DNA of 64,000 bases from Streptomyces sp. NBC_01478 (GTDB taxonomy: Bacteria; Actinomycetota; Actinomycetes; Streptomycetales; Streptomycetaceae), in assembly GCF_036227225.1 (NCBI RefSeq), contig NZ_CP109444.1, positions 8,909,501 through 8,973,500 on the forward strand, written 5' to 3'. Under the pieces are notes generated by a model, which was not told where the DNA came from, did no database searches, and saw nothing but the letters and a program-made list of their open reading frames with translations. Positions 17,601 through 24,852 of the stretch are shown here, piece after piece; position 1 is the stretch's first letter, and every line of letters starts with the position of its first letter. A program made the translations under genes and the position numbers.

Positions 17601-18907
17601 AGGGTCTCGCCGTGGCGCTGGGCCTGCTTGGTGTCGATGTAGGAGACGTCCTTGCCGGTGTAGACCGGGTTCATGTCCCGGGTCTGCGGGGACGCCTTGC
17701 GGCCCTCCTGGTCCAACTCGGCGCGCACGGCGGCGAAGAAGTCCCGGGGGATTCCGCTGACGAAGCGCGGCCAGACGTAACGGGCGTTCCAGTCCCGGTG
17801 GATGTCCATCACCCAACGGCACGGCGGCGCGTAGTCCCCGCCGACCGGGAGCAGCACATTGCGGGTGAGCGCGACCTTCTTGAGCCCTCGGAACAGCTTC
17901 AGGGCCGCCGCTTCGGCCTCGGGGAGCGTGGGCGCGTTGTCGATGGCCCAGCCGGCGCCGTAGTGATTGACCATGTAGGCCGTGAGCAGCCCGCGCCCGG
18001 ACGGGGCGATCCAACTGAACTCGGCCGGGAACTGCATGCGTTGGGGATCGCGCGGTTCCTCGCCGAAGACGGAGAGCGTCGGCCCCCACTGGTGGAACGG
18101 CCCGCGCGCCCACGAACTGGAGGACACTCCCGCGTCCGCCATCAGCCCGGGGAACTGCGGGTCGTGCCCGAACGCGTCGAGCTGCCAGGCGGTTTCGGGA
18201 GTCGCGCCGAGGATGCCGCGCTGAAAGCCGTCCCCGTACAGGGCGTTGCGTACGGTCGCCTCGGCGCCGGTGAGGTTGGTGTTCGGCTCGTTGTAGGTGC
18301 CGCCCATGATCTCGACCCGGCCGGTGCGGATCAACTCCCGTAGGAAGGCCCGCTCTTCCGGGAAGGCGTCCCAGTACGGCTTGAGGTAGTCGACCTCGGC
18401 GAGCACGAAGGTGTACGCCGGGTCGCGGCGGGCCAGGTCGCAGTGGGCGCGGACGAGGCTCATGCCGGACTGGCCGCGCGAGTCGAAGGTGCGGGCGGGG
18501 AGGCCGGTGGAGGCGGGGTCGTCGGCGACGTCCCAGGTCTCGGTGTAGGCGCCCTGGGTGTTCCACCAGACGGGGTCGTAGTGGAAGTGGCTGACCATGA
18601 ACATGGTCCAGCCGGGCTCGGCGGCCGTGAACTCGGCGCTGTACGTGGCCAGTTGGTCGCCGTCGGCCGCCGTCACCTCGATCGCGCGCCGCTCGCCGGG
18701 CGCGAGGTCGCAGGTCACGGGTATCTCGGCGTGCGCGGTGCCGTCCTCGCCGACGACCGTCTCCGCGCTGCCGTGCAGGCCCGGCCCCTCGACCGTCAGG
18801 CGGACCGGCCGGCCGGGGACATGGGCGAGTTCGGCGGCCACCACCTGGAGCGGATGCTCGGCGGTGCCGACGAACAGCTCGGTCGACAGGGCAGCGGTGA
18901 CACGCAT
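14681..18907 (-). CDS. GH38 alpha-mannosidase with C-terminal NEW3/Ig-like domain
   Basis: A 1408-residue alpha-mannosidase, longer than many bacterial GH38 enzymes. After an N-terminal beta domain (about 1-95), the catalytic domain opens with SHFHYDPVWW (H107, D111), a zinc-binding signature. The nucleophile segment is LDAFGHDPQFPGL, and a further conserved loop is YGAHHDAITGSESDQVY. Large beta domains follow, and near the C-terminus Ig-like NEW3-type repeats such as VTATVRVGSELTDAPVSG. No signal peptide, so it acts on imported or recycled mannosides, or is exported by another route. The ATG at 18907 has AGGAGA upstream; an earlier in-frame start at 18949 is less supported. The last bases overlap the SurA-like gene. 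Confidence 0.9.
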   Translation of the reverse strand: MRVTAALSTELFVGTAEHPLQVVAAELAHVPGRPVRLTVEGPGLHGSAETVVGEDGTAHAEIPVTCDLAPGERRAIEVTAADGDQLATYSAEFTAAEPGWTMFMVSHFHYDPVWWNTQGAYTETWDVADDPASTGLPARTFDSRGQSGMSLVRAHCDLARRDPAYTFVLAEVDYLKPYWDAFPEERAFLRELIRTGRVEIMGGTYNEPNTNLTGAEATVRNALYGDGFQRGILGATPETAWQLDAFGHDPQFPGLMADAGVSSSSWARGPFHQWGPTLSVFGEEPRDPQRMQFPAEFSWIAPSGRGLLTAYMVNHYGAGWAIDNAPTLPEAEAAALKLFRGLKKVALTRNVLLPVGGDYAPPCRWVMDIHRDWNARYVWPRFVSGIPRDFFAAVRAELDQEGRKASPQTRDMNPVYTGKDVSYIDTKQAQRHGETLLADAEAWATLASLVARHPYPDAALDKAWRQLVYGAHHDAITGSESDQVYIDLMTGWRELYDLAEAVHADATAAIAEKVTQLPGATEDLVVFNAATWDRRDVLTVADPGMVPLDDTGLPLPAVREGDQLRVVVPEVPGMGLKALPLAPGSVAGWTPGEGLTIRNEFYELTVDPARGGGVSSLRELGADERELLRAGDIGNELVVQEEYARHPRFGEGPWHLTPTGTTAARSRDVTADIDVRHSPAGSRITVSADLGLFRYTQRLTLWAGVPRLDVTTTIDGYDGADRLIRVRWPSDVTGGLPVHEVADAVIGRGFGFVEVDSEEFPWTLDNPANTWFGLGSTARVAVHDESGRMLGHRSIGVAELVYADWGEAGELGAPLAAALVRVGVTATSTIAGGPRYGDLEVDSNLPDFRIAVGAPERNSVVAEALGWDPAAGRELRRQLAERGVAAVWVAPRAGLREEWVPGADLRDLERLPLLVVAGARPEDDAKAVDALIADLDDAVLTATAAGGGEALPPGDAWDGRSFAVLNRGTPGCVVTSSGDLYMSLMRSCTGWPSGIWVDPPRRTAPDGSAFQLQRWTHEFEYAVVAGAGDWRAARLPQAGHEFNHPLTARLRTSAHQGTLPRKFTLLALEPAGEVVLDALKPLGSPLARGSAVPVDPGRGVVVRMHEVNGRPVRARIHGPRDWTEGARADVLEAPGEELTPERDGGLALDLTGFEVATVLATTAAETSTGPGIGAHEPAQPIHTRYWLHNSGPAPRGNMPVSVYLSPGTLTAAGPVTATVRVGSELTDAPVSGTVTFEVPPGWTTEPAELPYALGPSGFTLSEITVTPPPDPAPGRHWLAARLSYGGQTYEDTVALDVPDGHHGPTLVSRLGVERITVRAGERARVPVTVRNTTRGPVNGTLWAVSSWGTWAGVEPGCQGFTVAGGAERECVVEVDGSAVAPGSYWLLVKVAWHECVAYTEAVALEVTP

Positions 18908-18957
18908 GGGTCTCCTACCAGAGGCTCGGCGGAGCGCCCATCCTGACACCGCGAAGA

Positions 18958-18972
18958 TGATTCAAACAACCA
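18958..18972. promoter_or_regulatory. Candidate RpiR operator for the mannosidase gene
   Basis: The reverse complement reads TGGTTGTTTGAATCA, a close match to the 15-bp island motif with near dyad symmetry. It lies about 50 bp upstream of the alpha-mannosidase ATG, in the 133-bp gap after the RpiR gene. Confidence 0.5.
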
Positions 18973-19040
18973 TCCCCGCGTAACTTCGGTGGTTCATCCA
19001 TGCAGACTCGGCCGAGATCACGACCCGGTCTCGGCTCGGA

Positions 19041-19925
19041 TCACCGGCCCCTGCGGGACTTCACCGTGTGCTCCCCGGCGATGTGGTCGGTGAGGGCCAG
19101 CGAGGCGCTCGCGCGCTGGTAGGAGAGCTGCGCGATGCGGACGTAGAGGCAGTCGATGAGGACCAGCACGGAGTGGCGGGCGCCGATGATGCCGGTGGGG
19201 AAACTTGTCGCCGAGGACGAGGAGATGAGCCGGATGTCGGCGGCGCGGGCGAGCGGGGAGCGCGGGTCGGAGGTGAGGGCGACCGTGGTGGCGCCGCGCT
19301 CCTTGGCCAGTTCGAAGGGCTCGAGGGTCTCGCGGGTCGAACCGGAGTGGGAGATGCCGATGGCCACGTCCGCCGGGGTGAGCAGGGCGGCGGAGGTGGC
19401 CGCCGCGTGCACCTCGGTCCAGCCGCGCACCGCGCAGCCGATGCGGAACAGCCGGGTCTCGGTCTCCTGCGCGATCGCCCCGCTGCCGCCGGTGCCGTAG
19501 ACGTCGATGCGCCGGGCGCGGGCGGCGGCGGTGGCCGCGCGCTCCACCGCGTCGAGGTCGATCCGGTCGATGGTCTGCTGCACCGCGCGCAGGTCTGCAC
19601 TGCCCACGACCTGCACGACCCGCTCCAGATCGTCGTCCGGGGAGATGTCCGGGCCGATCTCGGCGGTGCCCCAGTCGGAGACCTCGCCGCGACCGCGCTC
19701 CTGGGCCAGTTCGATCAGCAGATGCTGGTACGAGTCGAGGCCCACCGCCCGGCAGAACCGGGTCACCGTCGCCTGCGAGGTGCCGGTGCGGCGGCCCAGC
19801 TCGGCGGCCGAGCAATGGGTGACGGCGGCCGGATCCTCCAGGATCAGCTCGCCGACCTTCCGCAGGGAGCCGGCCAGCCGGGGCAGCTCGGTGCGGATCA
19901 GGGTGGTGACGTCTGTCGGGGGCAT
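19041..19925 (-). CDS. RpiR/MurR-family transcriptional regulator (HTH + SIS)
   Basis: A 294-residue regulator. The N-terminal HTH (about 1-80) contains HCSAAELGRRTGTSQATVTRFCRAVG, shown here as two adjoining helices of the family. The C-terminal SIS domain (about 120-270) has the sugar-phosphate loops YGTGGSGAIAQETETRL and IGISHSGSTRETLEPF. It probably senses a phosphorylated amino sugar or hexose made by the neighbouring kinase and controls the hydrolase, importer and SIS genes. It is divergent from the SIS gene across a 118-bp A/T-rich gap that carries a motif copy, so autoregulation is likely. Confidence 0.9.
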   Translation of the reverse strand: MPPTDVTTLIRTELPRLAGSLRKVGELILEDPAAVTHCSAAELGRRTGTSQATVTRFCRAVGLDSYQHLLIELAQERGRGEVSDWGTAEIGPDISPDDDLERVVQVVGSADLRAVQQTIDRIDLDAVERAATAAARARRIDVYGTGGSGAIAQETETRLFRIGCAVRGWTEVHAAATSAALLTPADVAIGISHSGSTRETLEPFELAKERGATTVALTSDPRSPLARAADIRLISSSSATSFPTGIIGARHSVLVLIDCLYVRIAQLSYQRASASLALTDHIAGEHTVKSRRGR

Positions 19926-19984
19926 GTGGAGAAGGTATCAGCCACCCCAGAGGCCATCGATTGAATACCAGGACCGCATATGAT

Positions 19985-19999
19985 TTATTGATTCATTGA
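19985..19999. promoter_or_regulatory. Candidate RpiR operator in the divergent RpiR/SIS promoter
   Basis: TTATTGATTCATTGA fits the TGGTTGATTnAATCA motif in its central part. The surrounding 19926-20043 region is A/T-rich for this genome and also holds GGTGGTTTGATCCACC (20012-20027), a second dyad-like sequence just before the SIS start. Confidence 0.4.
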
Positions 20000-20043
20000 T
20001 CTAGAAAGAACAGGTGGTTTGATCCACCGGTGGGGAGAATCGC

Positions 20044-20808
20044 GTGTCCGCCGAGTCCGTGAGCGCCGAGACCTTCGCGCGCGAGAGCCTGGCCGTCCTC
20101 CAGCACATCACCGAGTCCAGCCGCGAGACCGTGTCCCGCGCCGCCGAACTGATCGCGGACTGCGTCCGCACGGACGGCGTCATCCAGGCCTTCGGCACCG
20201 GCCACTCCCAGGCCATGGTCCTCGAACTCGCGGGCCGCGCCGGGGGTTTGGTGCCCACCAACCGCCTGAGCATCGCCGACCTCGTCCTCTACGGCGGCGA
20301 CGCCCCGAGCGTCCTCGACGACCCGCTGCTGGAGCGGCAGGCCGGAGTCGCCGAGCGCCTCTACGACCTCGCGGCGCCCCGCCCCGAGGATCTCTTCGTG
20401 ATCATCTCCAACTCCGGTGTGAACAAGGTGATCGTGGAGATGGCCCTGCGTGTGAAGGAGCGCGGGCACCGGCTGCTGGCCATCACCTCGCTCGCCCACA
20501 CCCGCGCGGTCCCGGCCGGTCACCCGAGCGGCAAGAAGCTCGCCGACCTCGCCGACGTCGTCCTCGACAACGCGGCCCCGCGCGGTGACGCACTCCTCGA
20601 ACTCCCCACCGGGGGAGCCGTGTGCGCGCTGTCCACGCTCACCGGCGCGATGCTCGTGCAGTTGTCGGTCGCGGAGGCGGCTGCCCGACTGCTCGCCTCG
20701 GGGGAGCGCCCGCCCGTATACGTCTCGGCCAATGTGCCGGGCGGCTTCGAGGGCAACCTGGAGCTGGAGGAGCGGTACGCGGGGCGGATTCGCCGTACGG
20801 CGAGCTGA
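20044..20808 (+). CDS. SIS-domain phosphosugar-binding protein, MurPQ/GmhA-like
   Basis: A 254-residue sugar isomerase domain protein acting on phosphosugars in the cytoplasm. Key loops are FGTGHSQAMVLELAGRAGG and VIISNSGVNKVIVEMALRVK, the serine-rich phosphate-binding motifs of SIS domains. It is close to proteins annotated as sugar isomerases next to MurR-like regulators; an isomerase or etherase role is possible, and a purely sensory role cannot be excluded. The GTG start at 20044 gives the normal family N-terminus. Divergent from the RpiR gene and probably controlled by it. Confidence 0.82.
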   Translation: MSAESVSAETFARESLAVLQHITESSRETVSRAAELIADCVRTDGVIQAFGTGHSQAMVLELAGRAGGLVPTNRLSIADLVLYGGDAPSVLDDPLLERQAGVAERLYDLAAPRPEDLFVIISNSGVNKVIVEMALRVKERGHRLLAITSLAHTRAVPAGHPSGKKLADLADVVLDNAAPRGDALLELPTGGAVCALSTLTGAMLVQLSVAEAAARLLASGERPPVYVSANVPGGFEGNLELEERYAGRIRRTAS

Positions 20809-20946
20809 GTCGAGGCCTGTGGACGAGCGGCCGGAGCCCCCGGAACCGGGCCGCGACCGCTCGTCGTCACCTGCGCCGCACTCGACGGGAGTCGGACAGG
20901 AATTGCTGGAATCACCGAGTGATGCTAGGCGCGGTGAATGCATCAT

Positions 20947-21290
20947 TCAATGGGGGCCAGCCGGTAGTCCGCCCGTGCGGAGCACCGTCGGGCCCTCCTC
21001 CGCGATGCGGTCGAGCACGGCCGACGGCAGGCCCTCGTCGGTCACGACGGTGTCGAGCCGGTCCAGCGCGGTCACGTTGAACCGCTCCACCGTGCCCCAC
21101 TTCGCGCTGTCGGCGAGCAGCGCGACCGAGCCGGCCGCCTCCATCACCGCCTGCCTGAGCAGCACCTTGTCCATCGAGAAACTCGTCACGCCGTGGGACA
21201 GGTCCCAGGACCCGGCGCTCAGGAAGGCGAGGTCGAGATTGATCGCGCCGACCGTCCTGGCCGCGAGCGCGTGCGTGCCCGCGGCTGTGC
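20947..21290 (-). pseudogene. 3' remnant of a DeoR-family regulator
   Basis: About 110 codons encode the C-terminal sensor half of a DeoR regulator. Characteristic segments are LAFLSAGSWDLSHG, ALLADSAKWGTVERFN and LDRLDTVVTDEGLP. The whole N-terminal helix-turn-helix is missing. Upstream of about 21290 the frame stays open only as a shadow of the methyltransferase gene and has no DeoR character, so this is not a start-codon error. DeoR regulators often control sugar genes, which fits the island; this one is dead unless expressed as a fragment. Confidence 0.7.
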
Positions 21291-21291
21291 C

Positions 21292-21450
21292 CGGGACCGG
21301 TCCAAGCTCGCCGACTGGGACACCTTCTGGAAGACGGCAGAGGCCAACGAGTGCCGGTGGAAGGACGGTCGGCGGCTGGTTTTCGGCAACCGGACCGACG
21401 GGATCACCGCGGACGAGTTCGCTCGTGCGCTGGAGACCCTGACTGCATAG
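21292..21450 (+). pseudogene. 3' remnant of an unidentified gene
   Basis: About 52 plus-strand codons read DRSKLADWDTFWKTAEANEC onward to RRLVFGNRTDGITADEFARA, then a TAG stop at 21448. The composition (W, K, N, F, D) looks like real protein rather than a shadow frame. Upstream the same frame is an antisense reading of the DeoR remnant, so the 5' part is lost. I do not recognise the parent family. The break coincides with the DeoR break, which points to one deletion or insertion event. Confidence 0.5.
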
Positions 21451-21458
21451 GAGACGGC

Positions 21459-22541
21459 TCAGTCCCGCCGCGCCACCAGCCGATACGCGTTCGACACCCC
21501 CAGCCGGTGCGACAGCCGCTTCACCACGAACCGGTCCAGCAGCGTGCCCAGGATCAGCGCCGGGATCCCCGCGATCAGGACCGCCGCGCGGAGCACACGG
21601 GCCAGACCGGTCGGGGGCTTCGGCAGCCAGGGGAGGTCGTCGCGGGGCGCGGCCGTGTCCAGGGCCAGCCAGGTGCCGGCGAGGAGGTCGACCGGGTCGT
21701 GCGGCTCCGCGTGCTGTTCGGCCACGACCGTGAAGCCGAGGTCCGTGAGGCGGGCGCGCAGGTTCTCGACCGGGACGAAGTGCAGGTGCTGCGGCTGGAG
21801 CCACGGCAGCCACCAGCGGCCCAGCAGCCGGGAGTAGCGGCTGTCGGGGTCCGGGACCTCGATCAGCAGATGCCCGCCGGGACGAACGGCCGTGTGCGCG
21901 GCGGCCAGTTCGCGCTCGGGCTCGGTGCTGTGCTCCAGGTAGTGGAACATGCTGACGACGTCGTAGTGGCCCGCGAGATTCGGGGCCAACTCGGGGAAGC
22001 TGCCGCGATATCCGCGCTCCACCCGCCCCGCCTGCTCGGCGAGTTCGGCGCCGTCCGTGAAGTCGAGGCCGTCGAAGGTGGTGCCGGGGTACACCGTGCG
22101 GGCCGACTCGCAGAAGTGCCCGTGCCCGGTCCCGACGTCCAGCCAGTTCTTGGGCGTCGGGGAGTGCGGGAGCAGTGACTGCGCGCGCTGCTCGTACATC
22201 TTCGTCCGGGCCGCGAAGGTGTTGCCCAACTGCTTCTCGCCCAGGCCGTCGTAGAAGTCCCGGTAGTAGAACTCCAGCCCCGCCGGGCTCAGTCGGGGAT
22301 TCTGGAAGGTGTGCCGGCACTCCTCGCAGCGGTCCAGGACGAACGTGCCCGGCTTGTGCTGGATCAGGTCCTTGGTGCGCAGCCGGGTCCGCAGGCGGGG
22401 CGACTCGCACCAGGGGCACGTCTCGCGCCTGGGCTCGAAGAAGCGGTCCAGGCCGTCGGCCAAGTCGGCCTGGTAGACGGGGCGCAGCGCCGCCACCTGC
22501 TCGGTGCGGCTCGGGGGCTTGGGGTCGTCCTCGGTGCTCAC
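21459..22541 (-). CDS. SAM-dependent methyltransferase with N-terminal zinc ribbon
   Basis: A 360-residue methyltransferase. A zinc-ribbon-like segment comes first (CPWCESPRLR, then LDRCEECRHTF, two CxxC pairs). A class I Rossmann domain follows, with SAM motif LDVGTGHGHF at about 143-152 and VVSMFHYLEHSTEPERELA. This layout is common among tailoring C- or O-methyltransferases beside sugar or lipid glycosylation genes. A hydrophobic stretch LRAAVLIAGIPALILGTLL near the C-terminus could place it at the membrane. The GTG start overlaps the glycosyltransferase stop (GTGA). Last gene of the PUFA-like synthase operon; it presumably modifies the lipid or its sugar. Confidence 0.83.
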   Translation of the reverse strand: MSTEDDPKPPSRTEQVAALRPVYQADLADGLDRFFEPRRETCPWCESPRLRTRLRTKDLIQHKPGTFVLDRCEECRHTFQNPRLSPAGLEFYYRDFYDGLGEKQLGNTFAARTKMYEQRAQSLLPHSPTPKNWLDVGTGHGHFCESARTVYPGTTFDGLDFTDGAELAEQAGRVERGYRGSFPELAPNLAGHYDVVSMFHYLEHSTEPERELAAAHTAVRPGGHLLIEVPDPDSRYSRLLGRWWLPWLQPQHLHFVPVENLRARLTDLGFTVVAEQHAEPHDPVDLLAGTWLALDTAAPRDDLPWLPKPPTGLARVLRAAVLIAGIPALILGTLLDRFVVKRLSHRLGVSNAYRLVARRD

Positions 22542-23737
22542 GGGGTCTCCTTCGGGGGCGCGCCGGTGGCCAGCAGCTCCAGGTGGGTGGCCGCCGCGCG
22601 GGTCCCGCCGGCCGCGCGGAACGCCGTACGGACGCGCTCGGCCGCGGCGCGGTGGTCGGGTTCGTGGAGTACGGAGTCGATGGCCGCGCCCAGCTTGGGT
22701 GCGGTGACCCGGCCGAAGCGGACCCGGATGCCCGCGCCCGCGCCGGTGACCTGGCCGGCGATCACCGGCTGGTCGTCACGGATGGGCGCCACGACGAGGG
22801 GGACGCCGTGCCACAGCGCCTCGCACACCGTGTTGTGCCCGGCGTGCGAGACGACCGCGTCCGCCCTCTCGAGCAGCGGGAGTTGGGGGATCGAAGGCAG
22901 GACGAGGAGGTCCTTGTCCGCTGCGTCGGACGGTTCCAGCGCGCCGCCCGGATCCGCGATCACCGCCTGGACGCGGTCGGTTCGCGCCCGCAGTGCCGTC
23001 ACGCACTCGGTGAGGAAACGGGCACCCACATCGGTGTTGGCGGTACCGAGACTGACCAGCACCAGGGAGCGGGACCGGTCCAGCCAGTCCCAGGGGAAGT
23101 CCGGCGCGGCCGGGCGGGCCGCGATCGACGGGCCGACCCAGCGGATCTGCTCGCCCTGCCGCGCCTCGGGGCCGACGAGTTCCGGGGTGCTGAACGCGAG
23201 CACCAGATGCGGGGAGAAGCGCGGGTCGGCGGTGCCCGACGGGTCGCCGATCTCCGCGCGGAGTCCCTTCAGCAACTCGTCCAGCCAGAGGCCGACTTTG
23301 GGCATGCCCGCGAAGACGTCCGTGAACTCGGCCGAGGTGGTCGCCGAGGTCGCCCACGGGATGCCGAGGCGCTCCGCCACCAGACCGCCGGCCAGGGCCT
23401 GTTGGTCGGCGACGATCACATCGGGTCGGAACTCCTCGACGGCGGCGGCGACTCCGGGCGCCATCTGCTCGGCGAGCGGTGCGAGGAAGGCCTCCCACAG
23501 GAACTTCAGCGCCTCCGGCCCACGGATGTCCGGCGGCCGTACGCCCTCGCCCGTGCCCGGCACCGGTCCGGCGCACGGGAACACCCGCGCCGACCCGCCC
23601 GCGAGCCGCCGTACGAGATCGGGGTCGGCGCACGCCCACGCCAACTCGTGTCCGCGTGCGGCGAGTTCGGCGGCCACGCCCGTCGCCGGGTTGATGTGGC
23701 CGACCAGCGGCGGTACGACGAAGAGGAACCGGCTCAC
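22538..23737 (-). CDS. GT1-family glycosyltransferase (macrolide/UGT type)
   Basis: A 399-residue GT-B fold glycosyltransferase. The N-terminus FVVPPLVGHINPATGVAAEL is the acceptor-domain signature. The C-terminal nucleotide-sugar site reads LPLLERADAVVSHAGHNTVCEALWHGVPLV, of which the core is SHAGHNTVCEALWHGVPL. Such enzymes decorate polyketides and lipids with a sugar from an NDP donor. A GTG start overlaps the hydrolase stop by 4 bp, so it belongs to the PKS operon and suggests a glycosylated end product. Donor and acceptor are unknown. Confidence 0.87.
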   Translation of the reverse strand: MSRFLFVVPPLVGHINPATGVAAELAARGHELAWACADPDLVRRLAGGSARVFPCAGPVPGTGEGVRPPDIRGPEALKFLWEAFLAPLAEQMAPGVAAAVEEFRPDVIVADQQALAGGLVAERLGIPWATSATTSAEFTDVFAGMPKVGLWLDELLKGLRAEIGDPSGTADPRFSPHLVLAFSTPELVGPEARQGEQIRWVGPSIAARPAAPDFPWDWLDRSRSLVLVSLGTANTDVGARFLTECVTALRARTDRVQAVIADPGGALEPSDAADKDLLVLPSIPQLPLLERADAVVSHAGHNTVCEALWHGVPLVVAPIRDDQPVIAGQVTGAGAGIRVRFGRVTAPKLGAAIDSVLHEPDHRAAAERVRTAFRAAGGTRAAATHLELLATGAPPKETP

Positions 23738-24546
23738 CGGACGCCCGCCGTGCGCGCGTTCGCCTCTTGGATCAGGGAGAGGATGTGGCCGCCGACCGTG
23801 CCCGCCGCCTCGACCAGCACGGAGTGCTCGTGGCCGGGGACGACGACGGTCCGGCAGTCGGGGAGCACGGACTCCAGCCAGGGGGTGAGTTCGGCGAGGT
23901 CCGAGTCGCCGCCGTAGACACCGAGCACCGGGCAGTGCACCGCGCGGATCTGATCCTCCGTCAACACCCCGCTGGCCGGGATGTCCTGGGACAGGGAGGT
24001 CTCCCGGGCCAGTCGGGCGGCGCCCTTCGCGAGGCGGGCGGTGTTGTGGCCGCGGTTCGCGCTGATCCAGGCGATCGCGTCGTCCTCGTTGTGCGCCAGC
24101 TCGTGCAGCACGCGCTGCAGGATGCCGCCGAGTTTCGGTGCCCAGGCCGCCGTCGCCGGTTCCGACTCGATGAGGGAGACGCTGGCGGCCCGCTCCGGAT
24201 GGCGGGCCGCGTAGCCGAACGCCACTGTCCCGCCGTAGGAGTTGCCGACCAGATGGACCGGTCCGGTCACCTCCAGGCGGTCGAGCAGCGCCTCCAGGTC
24301 GTCGATGTTGTCGTCGAGGGTGTAGCCGGTGGCCGGCCGCCCGCTGCGGCCGTGGCCGCGCAGGTCGTACATGACGACGTCGATGCCGGCCAGCGCGAAC
24401 GGCGGGGCGATGGTGAAGTAGTAGCTGGCCAGGCTGTCGGTGAGCAGACCGTGCACCAATACCGCCGTCGCGATGGGGCGGCGGCCCTCGGGCGGGCTCA
24501 TTCGCTGTACGTGCAACCGGAGTTGACCGGTGTCGACCATCGCCAT
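23734..24546 (-). CDS. Alpha/beta-fold hydrolase
   Basis: A 270-residue alpha/beta hydrolase with oxyanion motif VHGLLTDSL, the DLRGHGRSGRP strand-loop, and nucleophile S103 in GNSYGG. The expected acid is in VYGGDSDLAEL and the histidine in PGHEHSVLVEA. It sits 3 bp from the ACP gene in the PUFA-like operon. A thioesterase role, releasing the finished acyl chain from the ACP, is the likeliest inference because neither megasynthase carries a thioesterase domain. Confidence 0.82.
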   Translation of the reverse strand: MAMVDTGQLRLHVQRMSPPEGRRPIATAVLVHGLLTDSLASYYFTIAPPFALAGIDVVMYDLRGHGRSGRPATGYTLDDNIDDLEALLDRLEVTGPVHLVGNSYGGTVAFGYAARHPERAASVSLIESEPATAAWAPKLGGILQRVLHELAHNEDDAIAWISANRGHNTARLAKGAARLARETSLSQDIPASGVLTEDQIRAVHCPVLGVYGGDSDLAELTPWLESVLPDCRTVVVPGHEHSVLVEAAGTVGGHILSLIQEANARTAGVR

Positions 24547-24549
24547 GGC

Positions 24550-24852
24550 TCAGCCCGCCTCGGCTGCCTTGAGGCTCTGCACGACATACTCGACGAGCCG
24601 GCCGACGGTGAGTTCGATGATCTCGTCGAACTCCATCCCGGCCAGGAACTCGGCGAAGTTGACCTTCGTGCCGTAGTGCTCCTGGAGCAGACCGGCCAGG
24701 GTCACCAGGTCGATGCTCTCCAGCTCCAGATCACGGTTGAAGGTCGTCGTCATGGTGATCTCGACGTCGTCGACGCCGTACTCGTCCTCCAGGAGCGTGG
24801 TCAGCATGCCCGTGAGGTCGGCGAGGACGGTGTCCTCGGTGGTGGGGGTCAT
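24550..24852 (-). CDS. Discrete acyl carrier protein
   Basis: A 100-residue acidic protein with the phosphopantetheine attachment serine S46 in LELESIDLVTLAGLL, and helices typical of ACPs. The ATG at 24852 overlaps the stop of the KS-AT-DH-PPTase gene by ATGA; the frame is open upstream only as a shadow of that gene. It probably works with that protein, whose C-terminal transferase could activate it. Confidence 0.87.
   Translation of the reverse strand: MTPTTEDTVLADLTGMLTTLLEDEYGVDDVEITMTTTFNRDLELESIDLVTLAGLLQEHYGTKVNFAEFLAGMEFDEIIELTVGRLVEYVVQSLKAAEAG

Noticed and set aside
20935..20949. TGAATG-CAT-CATTCA inverted repeat as another RpiR operator
   Set aside because: It lies at the 3' ends of two genes, lacks the TGGTT half and has no promoter nearby.
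20947..22419. 490-residue minus-strand gene including the DeoR tail
   Set aside because: Upstream of about 21290 it is an alternative frame of the methyltransferase; only the last 110 codons are real.
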